A stretch of DNA of 64,000 nt, from assembly GCF_022398325.1 (NCBI RefSeq), contig NZ_JAKEVD010000012.1, positions 1 to 64,000 on the forward strand, written 5' to 3'. The position numbers and the translations under genes are program-made. Each line of letters starts with the position of its first letter. Position 1 is the first letter of the stretch. Source of the stretch: Shewanella sp. Isolate13 (GTDB taxonomy: Bacteria; Pseudomonadota; Gammaproteobacteria; Enterobacterales; Shewanellaceae). The notes under the pieces are model-generated. The model made no database searches. It was given only the letters and a program-made list of their open reading frames with translations, and had not been told where the DNA came from. Positions 27,091 through 34,842 of the stretch are shown in pieces.

Positions 27091-29277
27091 TTAGTGGCTG
27101 CTGCCCCAGTTTGAGTGAGCGTCTAGTAGTGCAGCATCTTTATGACAAGTCGCACAAGTCTCTTGTACATCTAATGCTTCGTACTCAGAGGCTGGGATAC
27201 CTAGTGTTGATAGAGATGCACCTTCTTGAACTAAGATACCGCCCATTGACTGAATGTGTGAAGCTGCAGAGCTATCTAGCGCGTATGGCGCCTGGTGACA
27301 GCTTACACAAGCCGCAGTTTGTGGAGAGACAACAAGCTGCTCACCCCAAATAGTCTTGCCTTCAGCATCAGTACCTAGGTTTTCTTTACCGAATGCAACA
27401 GGAGCAGCATCGCCTTTGATCTTGCTTAGCGAGAAGCCATCTTCACCGTGACACGCCTGACACTCAGCTTTCTTGAAGAACATCTTTCCAGAGCTGTCGT
27501 ATAGGTAGTGCTTGCTATGAACGATATAAGCTAGGTTAGATGAGCCTGTACCTTTCTTGTCGCGAGTACCGTTGTGACAAGTTGCACAGCCGTCCATATC
27601 GTTGCTGAAGCGGTGCTTGATGTCGGTAGTGTGACACTGCTGACAGTCAGTCATTGCAGCGTGTTGTACACGTGGAGTATCTTCAACTTTAGTGCCATCT
27701 ACTTCGAAGTAGAACGTATCAGATACTGCATATGGGCCAGAGTTAGAAATTGAACCATCAGTAGCCTCTTTACAGTCTTCTACAGCACCTTTACCGTCAA
27801 AACAAACGTGTAGCTGGCTGCTTAGCGCGGCTTTAACACCTTCAGTTTCCATTACTTCAGCAACTTTATAGTCAGCGTCAGTAAAGGTCACATCGATAGA
27901 GCCTTCAGCGCCGGCAGCGAACTTGTCGTAGCCAACTTTTTGGTAATTAACAACGAAGTCATCGTCTACAACACCGTTAAATACGATTGCGCTGGTGTAT
28001 CCACCATATTTGTATGGGCTAGGATCGATCTGTGCAAGCGTAACAGTGGTGTCACCGTTAGTGACAGTCATGTTAGCAACAACAGTCTTAGACGCTGCAT
28101 CATAGCTCATGCTGTTAAAGGTAACTTTAGTCACAGCAGCTTGTGCATTGTCGTTTTCAGCATAGTGACCACGCTCTGCACCACGGTAACCGTCAGGGTC
28201 GTTGTGGCAGCTTACACAGTTCTTTTTGCTTTCTTGGATCTGGTTGTTATCTGGATCCCAATGCCAGCTTGGTACTGCGTATGGGCTGTTGTGACAGTTC
28301 ATACAAGTCGCAGTATCGATATCGCCTTTCCAAGCGTCAGCCATTGCTAGATTTTCATCAGGCTGGTGACAAGTTAGACAGTTTGAAGCTGACTGTGGGT
28401 AGATACCGTTATAGTAAGAGTGGCTGTGAATATCGTGAGCCATACCCTTGATTGAACCATCGAACTGGTATGGTTCGCCAACAGCATTGCCGTCTTCATC
28501 TTTGTCTTGCTTCATGTAAGTGTTGTAGTCTGCATGACAGAAAGTACAAGACTCAAGGGTAACGTGTTTGCCGCCATGTAGCGCTAATGCACCATCTTGA
28601 CCTGGACGGTGACAAGATTGACATGTTTCGTTGGCGATAACAGCCTTTGGCTTGTCCTGAGCTGTGTCAGAACTTGGTTGCCAGTAGAAGAAACTATTGT
28701 CTACTAGGGTTGAGCCTGCATCGTTTGCAGATTTTACGCCTAAATAGATGCCGCTTGTTGCATCCGCGTCAAATGCATATTTATCTAAAGTATCAACAGC
28801 TTTGTTTAATACTAATGTGTAGCTGCCGTCGCCGTTGTCAGTTAGGCAGTCTTCGCAGTTTTTACCTTGGAAGTATGATGAGCCTGTGTAGTGGCCTTCA
28901 CCTTTATCTTTGTTGAAGTAGCTCAACCAGATTTCGCGTGGTGAACCTTCAATATCAGTAGTGCCGACTTCGTCTTCGTTACCCATACGGCCGAAAGAAA
29001 CTGCACCAATATCATTTTGCTGTAAACCAAATACAGCTGCGCCGTTAGCGTCAGCTAGATTGAAGTTTACTGTTAGGAAGCCGTCTTCGCTCACACTTGC
29101 TGAAGTGATGTCAGCTTTTACTTGTGATACTGCACCGATAGGCTTGCCAACTGGACCTGGCTTACCATCTTCACCATTTTTTCCATCATCACCGCTACAG
29201 CCAGTAACTGCTAGTGATAGCAATCCGGCTGTAAGCAATGCTTTTGAAGCAGCGCTTAGATTAAATTTGTTCATCAT
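27091..29277 (-). CDS. omcA: OmcA-like surface decaheme cytochrome lipoprotein
   Basis: This is a predicted outer-surface lipoprotein of 728 residues with lipobox VTGC, linker DDGKNGEDGKPGPVGKP, and ten CXXCH motifs (CQSCH, CTFCH, CLTCH, CMNCH, CVSCH, then CQQCH, CATCH, CQACH, CVSCH, CATCH). The middle domain has a CX9C pair (VCFDGKGAVEDCKE), and NCEDCL near residue 140 is a non-heme Cys pair. Length and position next to mtrC match OmcA, which accepts electrons from MtrCAB and reduces minerals and flavins. It is one of three OmcA-like genes here, so strict orthology needs a tree. It has its own CRP-like block and terminator. Start ATG 29277 follows GCAGGGA. Confidence 0.8.
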   Translation of the reverse strand: MMNKFNLSAASKALLTAGLLSLAVTGCSGDDGKNGEDGKPGPVGKPIGAVSQVKADITSASVSEDGFLTVNFNLADANGAAVFGLQQNDIGAVSFGRMGNEDEVGTTDIEGSPREIWLSYFNKDKGEGHYTGSSYFQGKNCEDCLTDNGDGSYTLVLNKAVDTLDKYAFDADATSGIYLGVKSANDAGSTLVDNSFFYWQPSSDTAQDKPKAVIANETCQSCHRPGQDGALALHGGKHVTLESCTFCHADYNTYMKQDKDEDGNAVGEPYQFDGSIKGMAHDIHSHSYYNGIYPQSASNCLTCHQPDENLAMADAWKGDIDTATCMNCHNSPYAVPSWHWDPDNNQIQESKKNCVSCHNDPDGYRGAERGHYAENDNAQAAVTKVTFNSMSYDAASKTVVANMTVTNGDTTVTLAQIDPSPYKYGGYTSAIVFNGVVDDDFVVNYQKVGYDKFAAGAEGSIDVTFTDADYKVAEVMETEGVKAALSSQLHVCFDGKGAVEDCKEATDGSISNSGPYAVSDTFYFEVDGTKVEDTPRVQHAAMTDCQQCHTTDIKHRFSNDMDGCATCHNGTRDKKGTGSSNLAYIVHSKHYLYDSSGKMFFKKAECQACHGEDGFSLSKIKGDAAPVAFGKENLGTDAEGKTIWGEQLVVSPQTAACVSCHQAPYALDSSAASHIQSMGGILVQEGASLSTLGIPASEYEALDVQETCATCHKDAALLDAHSNWGSSH

Positions 29278-29428
29278 TTTATGTCCCTGCAATAGTTTTT
29301 AATCATCACTAACTGCAGGTCTTTTATGAGAATTATTCTCACCTCGCTGCAATTAGTGTGTGGAATTTTATTTCCAACTCTAAGGCTATCTAACAGGGAG
29401 ATATTTAGCAGGTGTTTTAGCCCCTTTA

Positions 29429-29461
29429 TGTGATTAAGGTCAGACTATTTCTTTAGAGGTA
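29429..29461 (-). promoter_or_regulatory. CRP-like site and conserved block upstream of the OmcA-like gene
   Basis: TGTGA-N6-TCAGA (29429-29444) matches nine of the ten CRP half-site positions. It is followed by CTATTTCT and TTAGAGGTA with exactly the spacing of the mtrC block. It lies about 150 bases upstream of the start codon. The remainder of the gap up to 29655 is AT-rich and I see no gene in it. Confidence 0.68.
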
Positions 29462-29655
29462 GTCAGAAAAGTGTGTTTTTAGGACTAATTTAATTATCGA
29501 TTAAGAATTGTTCGTAGATGAAATATCATTTGTTGCGTAGTTGTTGTTTGTTTTGTGTCCAAGTTTTAGTCTGTTTATTTAGATGTTTTTTCTTTATGCA
29601 TTACATACATAGTGTCTGAATTGTTGACGAAGAGATTTAGCTTTTAGGGGTAAAA

Positions 29656-29682
29656 AAAACGGGAAGATTAACTTCCCGTTTT
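29656..29682 (-). terminator. Terminator downstream of the 29.7-32.0 kb cytochrome gene
   Basis: An 11-bp stem AAAACGGGAAG / CTTCCCGTTTT with a five-base loop, flanked by A and T runs, lies 70 bases past the stop. Confidence 0.9.
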
Positions 29683-29752
29683 GTTGACTTAACTTAAATT
29701 TATAAACTAAAAACTAATCGTAAAAGGCAAATGATACTACCTAAATGAACGA

Positions 29753-32038
29753 CTATTTTAGCATATGATTCTCGGCAACCTTTTCAGCATTGTGGCAAGT
29801 TAGACAAGTTTCATTGGCCATTTGAGCATCTTCATGAGTACCGGCGACAATACCACCCATACTTTCGATGTGTGACTTGGTAGAATTGATTTTCGCACTA
29901 TCTTGGTAGCTTTCTGATACGTGACATGACGCACAAACACCAGCTTGTGGGCTAGAGAATGTTTCATCTTTACGGTTCCAACGCATAGGCGTTGAACGTG
30001 CATTCTCTAAGCTATAGTTGCTATCATCATGACAAGCACTACAGGTCTTGGTATCAACTAGGGGCTGCACATCTTCGCGGCCATGGGCTTTGCCAAATGT
30101 GCCGTGAACGCGCACGATCATGCTGTTGTAATCACCAGCTTCATGGCACTGGGCACAGGTATGAAGATCTGCATTACGGTAATGTGGTGCACCACGACGA
30201 ACAACCATGTCGTTGTTATGGCAACTAGTACAATTATCGTAACTTACGGCACTTGCGCGCTCAGCGCCTTGTGAGCCATCAAGTTTTAAGAACTCAGTTG
30301 TTGCAGCATTGGCACTTAAAATACCAGAACAGTTTCCTTCAGTATCAAGTTCAACCAAAGTTGATTCTTTATTCTTAAAACATGCACTGAAGCTTGCTGA
30401 GAGGGCAAGATCTGCACCGTTATTAATAGCATCTGCTAGAGCAGGTAGTGTATAGCTTGTGCCTGTTGCATCGACGGTGACAGCAAAGCTTCCATCTGCA
30501 TTAGGTGTGACGGTTGCACTTGGACGCGATGCAAGGAAAGCATCTGGTTGTGTCGCATCTACAGCGTTAGCATATACTGAAACTCTAGGTGTATGAGCAT
30601 TTGTAACAGCTTGCTCGCCCATCATTAGGTTTACTGTGAAGCTAAGTTCTGATGTATCAGTATTCCAGACAATGTTGCTGTACAGGGTTTCGATTAACTT
30701 GCCTGCTTCTATTGCTGACTCACGGCTGTCTTTTTCATGACCCGCAAAGTGACGGAATGCGCCACCACGAGTGTTGCCATCAGTTGATGAGTGACAGTCT
30801 ACACAACCTACATATGAAACACCTGTGTCATCAGTTGTTGTACGTCCACCATAATGGTAATCGCCGTGACAAGATTGGCAGCTGTCTGCATCCATATCTT
30901 TGAACCAATCAAGTGCATGAACAGTGACGCTTTCAGGCAGTGTTTCTTCTGTCTCGGTGTACTGGACATGACAGCTTTCACAGCTTGCAGTAACGGCAGG
31001 GTAGTTAAGCGGCTTTAAAGGGTTACCATCTTCATCAATTTGTGCTGCTCGGTCATATTTGTAACCAAAAACAGGGTTCTTTGCGGCATTTCCTATAACG
31101 GTGCCAAATTTGGCCATGTCGCGGCGGTCAGATTCAGTTGCGCCAGTATGAATAGCGTGCGCTAAACCTTTAATTGAACCGTCAATAGTAAAGTTGATTT
31201 CATTACCTTCATCATCAATACCCGTGCCAGCGTATTGCGTGTAGTCGGTATGACAGAAAAGACAGCCGTCAGCAGTATTACCGTAGTTACCATGGCGAAT
31301 GTGCTCATCGCCGATGTGACAGCTAGTACATGTCTGGTTTTCTAATACCGACTTTGGCGAGCTAACTGGACGCTCAGTAGCTGGCTCCCAATAATAAGCT
31401 TCAACGTTTTTAACTTTATTAGCGCCTGCACCGTAAGTCATCAAGTAGATCCCTTGGACTTGTGTGGCATCATAACCGTAATCTAAACCTTGTGTATTAA
31501 TGACTTCTGGAGCGGTAATTCGATACTTACCTGCGCCAAGGTATTCTAAGCACTGCTCGCCGTCTGGACAGTTACGGTTTGGACGCCAGTTATCAGTACC
31601 AGTGACTAAATCATCTTTTGACTTATTACGGTACGATAACCAAATGTCGCGCTCTCCATCTCCACGAGAGCTTACTGTGACACTATTGCCATCTGAGTCG
31701 ACAATATCATAGGGTAGGAATGCTTCAGCACGAGTACCCATACGACCAAAACTAAGGCGTAGAGGGTCAGTGAGTTCTTCTAAGCCCGTAACTGCAACTC
31801 CGTTGAGGTTGGTGAGGTAAAAATCAACGGTAAGAGTACCGCTCACATCATCATAGCTTGCGAGGTCTACTTCGGTTTTGACTGCTGTAACATCATTAAT
31901 ATTTACTGCAATTTCACCCGGTTTACCGTCTTCGCCATCTTTGCCATCACTGCCACAACCTGCAAGTGCTACTGAGAGTATACTTAGGCTAATGGCTGAT
32001 TTGACAGCATGTTTAATTTTATTTTGATTCATCATCAT
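29753..32038 (-). CDS. OmcA/MtrC-family surface decaheme cytochrome lipoprotein (second paralogue)
   Basis: A predicted surface lipoprotein of 761 residues, the largest of the set, with lipobox LAGC and linker SDGKDGEDGKPGE. Ten CXXCH motifs occur as five plus five: CTSCH, CLFCH, CESCH, CQSCH, CVDCH, then CTSCH, CAQCH, CSACH, CASCH, CLTCH. Between hemes 2 and 3 there is an extended insert (about 90 residues) around GTVIGNAAKNPVFGYKYD. The middle domain has a CX16C pair in place of CX8C. It has its own terminator and a leader almost identical to that of mtrC. It probably serves as an alternative terminal reductase; its substrate is unknown. Confidence 0.85.
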   Translation of the reverse strand: MMMNQNKIKHAVKSAISLSILSVALAGCGSDGKDGEDGKPGEIAVNINDVTAVKTEVDLASYDDVSGTLTVDFYLTNLNGVAVTGLEELTDPLRLSFGRMGTRAEAFLPYDIVDSDGNSVTVSSRGDGERDIWLSYRNKSKDDLVTGTDNWRPNRNCPDGEQCLEYLGAGKYRITAPEVINTQGLDYGYDATQVQGIYLMTYGAGANKVKNVEAYYWEPATERPVSSPKSVLENQTCTSCHIGDEHIRHGNYGNTADGCLFCHTDYTQYAGTGIDDEGNEINFTIDGSIKGLAHAIHTGATESDRRDMAKFGTVIGNAAKNPVFGYKYDRAAQIDEDGNPLKPLNYPAVTASCESCHVQYTETEETLPESVTVHALDWFKDMDADSCQSCHGDYHYGGRTTTDDTGVSYVGCVDCHSSTDGNTRGGAFRHFAGHEKDSRESAIEAGKLIETLYSNIVWNTDTSELSFTVNLMMGEQAVTNAHTPRVSVYANAVDATQPDAFLASRPSATVTPNADGSFAVTVDATGTSYTLPALADAINNGADLALSASFSACFKNKESTLVELDTEGNCSGILSANAATTEFLKLDGSQGAERASAVSYDNCTSCHNNDMVVRRGAPHYRNADLHTCAQCHEAGDYNSMIVRVHGTFGKAHGREDVQPLVDTKTCSACHDDSNYSLENARSTPMRWNRKDETFSSPQAGVCASCHVSESYQDSAKINSTKSHIESMGGIVAGTHEDAQMANETCLTCHNAEKVAENHMLK

Positions 32039-32114
32039 TTTTCCCTGCATAGGTTTTATCTGCCGTGAGGTTTATACCTCTTAAGCATGAGGGGGTTCCT
32101 CAACAAGATCTTAC

Positions 32115-32168
32115 TCTAAAGAGGTAGTTGCTTTTTAGATGAAAAGGGTAAATGTGAGCTGGGTCGTT
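32115..32168 (-). promoter_or_regulatory. Promoter-region motifs upstream of the second OmcA-like gene
   Basis: CTAAAGAGGTAGT (32116-32128) repeats the motif seen in the mtrC and OmcA-like promoter blocks, and a partial CRP-like site TGTGA-N6-TCGTT lies at 32153-32168. The order differs from the other two promoters, so function is uncertain. Confidence 0.4.
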
Positions 32169-32318
32169 AGTGGGAGGGGATGGTGTTAAAGAGTGTTAAT
32201 CCACTTTAATTACAAAGACTTATTTTTATTGGGGGCTAGGCTTTAAGTTTGTATTAATTTTGAGCTGGCTAATCTTAATACAAACTTAATTAGGGAGGCT
32301 AATTTGGATAATGAGTTG

Positions 32319-32419
32319 ATGTAAATCAAAATGGCTAAGGCATACCAATTTGAATTACTAACATGTGATTTACATTTTGACTGGCGGTGTTGTGCAGGTG
32401 TTGTGCAGGTGTTGTGCGG
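32319..32419. repeat. Inverted repeat followed by an 11-bp tandem repeat
   Basis: A 10-bp inverted repeat ATGTAAATCA (32319-32328) / TGATTTACAT (32366-32375) is followed by three tandem copies of GTGTTGTGCAG (32387-32397, 32398-32408, and 32409-32419 with one change). It lies in the 529-base gap between two cytochrome genes, which has no gene of its own. Confidence 0.8.
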
Positions 32420-32516
32420 GTATTGCGGTTATGGTCGGTTCGTGTTGGGTAGGTTTGTTGTTAGTGTGAAGATTAGTCTTGGTAAGAATAAGAAAAGGGT
32501 AGCGATAAGCCATAAG

Positions 32517-32540
32517 AAAGGAGGCTTAAGCCTCCTTTTT
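32517..32540 (-). terminator. Terminator downstream of the 32.6-34.7 kb cytochrome gene
   Basis: A 10-bp stem AAAGGAGGC plus closing pair with GCCTCCTTT and a T run lies 28 bases past the stop of the 32568 gene. Confidence 0.88.
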
Positions 32541-32567
32541 AGTGAACAACTATTTCAAAGATAGTCG

Positions 32568-34721
32568 TTAGTTGCCGTGAATTTCCATTAACTGCGCTGG
32601 GTTGTGACACGTTGCGCACGCTTCGGCTGCACGCCCTCGAGCATCATCGGCACTCATACCATCTAAAATCCCCCCATTAGCAACGATATGGTTTGCTCCA
32701 GAGTCGCTTAAGTACTTCTGGTGACAGCTTAGGCAAGCGCCTGCATCTGAAGATACCCAAATACCAGCTTGTTCCTTAGTATCTAAGTTAGGATAGTTCC
32801 ATACCCTGTCGGGGGCTCGTCCAAGCTGAATACCGTCTTCAGTATGGCAGGTTGAACAATCCGTTTTGAGTACCGTGCCTGACTGAACGCCTGCATACTT
32901 GAGATAATGGCCATCGGCTTCATGAGCCTTGTATGCGTAGCTTGTTGCCTTATCGTATTCGCCAGACCCTCTTACAGACTCTTTTGTTGGCTTATCTGAT
33001 GTATGACAGGTCTGACAGTTATAGCCATTGTTGTAATGATAGTTTTCTTGGTTGTGGCAACTCTGACACTTAGCGGCATCAATAATTGAGCGGCGCATTG
33101 CAGCCTGCATGGTGTCATCGACACCTGTACCTGACCATACAAAGCGATAAGGAGCTTCTTTAACGGCAACCGAGCGTGTTCTGTCAGAGCACTCAGTCAT
33201 CTTGATCTCTGCGACCGCATAACCTCCGTTATTAAAGCAAACTTCAACCGCAGACCATAACTCGAAGGTCTTGCCATCAGCATTATCCGGCATATCAAAG
33301 GTTGTGCCAGTGATGGTGAACACTTTGGTTGCGGCGTCATAGCTACCGTCTGATAACTTAAATCGGCGCTGGCTGTATGAGGCATCGCTATATGCTGGGA
33401 AGTCTTTATCCGTATCCCAAGCGACCACAACACGGGTTCCCGTTTCGATAAACTCAGAACCCACAGCTGCGCCGCTACTATCTTGGATTTGTACGTCAAA
33501 CTTAAGCTTGCCGTTACCATCAAGGCCTACATTGCTGAACATCACGCCCATGGCCTCAGCTTCAACATATGCCTTTAAGACATCGCCATGACGTTTCTCT
33601 GCACTGCCGGTTCCAGGGTAAGTATCGGTTGAGTTATGGCATGCCATACAGTTTGTGCTGCTATGGTTTTGCGATGGTTTTTCGGTATGACAGCCAACAC
33701 AAGCCGTGTTACTCAACTCTGCTTTAAACAGGTCAGCATTAGCTGGTGCGCCTTCGCCCTCAACATGGCATGAAGCACAGTTGGCAGCTGGTTTTTGCGG
33801 GAACATCACCTTGCCATAATCATGCACACTGCCACCGTAACCGACAATTTTATAGGGGGCTGGCACCATGCCATCTGGCGTGCTGGTTTCTCTATCTTGA
33901 CCTTTGTGAATCGCATGGATCATATAGGTGAAATCGACACTGTTACCACTTTCAGGATCGCCCGAGGTTGAGGTATGGCAACTTGCACAGTTAGCTAACG
34001 CAATACGTCGTCCACCGTGAAGCTCGAGACTTTCTGGTTGGTGACAGGTGTAACAGGTTTCAATAGTTACTACATTGCGAGTTTGAATATCGGTAGTCGC
34101 ACCAGTCGAGGGCTGCCAATCATGGTGTGCATTTGCCGTGGCCTGAGGCAGTTTAAGCTCTAATGTCGCTCTGTGGGTGTTGTCTTCACCATAGGTGATA
34201 GTGAGCGGCTCAGTGACATTCGCAATGTTTTGTTGGAAGGTGTAGCTATAGCTACCATCACCATTATCCACTAAGCAGTCATCACAATCTCCTGCTTTCT
34301 CAACATTTGCTTGATACTGCGGGGAAGGGGTTAGATCGCTGGTGTCATCCGGTGGCGTAGCGGGTTCTTTTAGAACATTAATATACGCCTGCCATTGATA
34401 ACCTCGATCGTATTCGACTTCGTCGATGGTTTCACTGACCTTAGCAAGTTGAGCAATACCAAAGCGTAAGTCATAGTCTTTATTTAGGCCTAGTACCGCA
34501 ACACCGTTAGCATTTTCTAGGTTGAAGTTAACTGTAACTGTTCCATCCGTTACCGAGGCTTCGGTAAATTGCGCTTGAACGCTAGAGGTCGAGTCAATAT
34601 TAACGCCAACGACACCATCTTTACCATCGGCACCATCATTGCCATCGCTACAGCCAAAAAGCAGAGCCGATGCGGTGAGCGCAATTAAACTTAATTTTAA
34701 GTGTCTAGTTTTCCTATCCAT
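32568..34721 (-). CDS. OmcA/MtrC-family surface decaheme cytochrome lipoprotein (third paralogue)
   Basis: A predicted surface lipoprotein of 717 residues (ATG 34721 with GGAA upstream; an ATG at 34736 is in frame). The lipobox is LFGC and the linker SDGNDGADGKDGVVG. Ten CXXCH motifs: CYTCH, CASCH, CASCH, CVGCH, CMACH, then CQSCH, CQTCH, CSTCH, CLSCH, CATCH. The middle domain has a CX15C pair, and DCDDCL is a non-heme pair as in the 27.1 kb gene. I considered UndA, an 11-heme relative, but count only ten hemes. Only 106 bases separate it from mtrF, so it may be read partly from the mtrDEF promoter. Confidence 0.85.
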   Translation of the reverse strand: MDRKTRHLKLSLIALTASALLFGCSDGNDGADGKDGVVGVNIDSTSSVQAQFTEASVTDGTVTVNFNLENANGVAVLGLNKDYDLRFGIAQLAKVSETIDEVEYDRGYQWQAYINVLKEPATPPDDTSDLTPSPQYQANVEKAGDCDDCLVDNGDGSYSYTFQQNIANVTEPLTITYGEDNTHRATLELKLPQATANAHHDWQPSTGATTDIQTRNVVTIETCYTCHQPESLELHGGRRIALANCASCHTSTSGDPESGNSVDFTYMIHAIHKGQDRETSTPDGMVPAPYKIVGYGGSVHDYGKVMFPQKPAANCASCHVEGEGAPANADLFKAELSNTACVGCHTEKPSQNHSSTNCMACHNSTDTYPGTGSAEKRHGDVLKAYVEAEAMGVMFSNVGLDGNGKLKFDVQIQDSSGAAVGSEFIETGTRVVVAWDTDKDFPAYSDASYSQRRFKLSDGSYDAATKVFTITGTTFDMPDNADGKTFELWSAVEVCFNNGGYAVAEIKMTECSDRTRSVAVKEAPYRFVWSGTGVDDTMQAAMRRSIIDAAKCQSCHNQENYHYNNGYNCQTCHTSDKPTKESVRGSGEYDKATSYAYKAHEADGHYLKYAGVQSGTVLKTDCSTCHTEDGIQLGRAPDRVWNYPNLDTKEQAGIWVSSDAGACLSCHQKYLSDSGANHIVANGGILDGMSADDARGRAAEACATCHNPAQLMEIHGN

Positions 34722-34805
34722 AATTATGCGTTCCATTGTTTGTCACTAATTATTTTTGTAACTAGTTGCTTTACGTCACAAATCGTTTCTCATCACAGAA
34801 TAATT

Positions 34806-34833
34806 TAGGCCTAAAGTAATAGGTTTAGGCCTA
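34806..34833 (-). repeat. Hairpin between mtrF and the third OmcA-like gene
   Basis: A perfect 10-bp inverted repeat TAGGCCTAAA / TTTAGGCCTA with an eight-base loop lies 10 bases past the mtrF stop. The transcribed strand lacks a clear T run, so it may be a weak terminator or an mRNA processing hairpin. Confidence 0.6.
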
Positions 34834-34842
34834 CTCGTTTTA

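Noticed and set aside
27940..28451. Open frames of 102-136 codons on the + strand inside the OmcA-like gene, and similar frames antisense to the other cytochrome genes
   Set aside because: They lie opposite strongly supported heme proteins, have unusual composition (many Cys/His mirrored from heme codons) and no ribosome binding site.
32568..34721. Calling the third OmcA-like gene undA
   Set aside because: UndA is an 11-heme protein as I know it; only ten CXXCH motifs were counted here, so no symbol was given.
34771..34800. CRP site in the short gap between mtrF and the third OmcA-like gene
   Set aside because: Two TCACA half-sites are present but in the same orientation and without proper spacing to form a palindrome.
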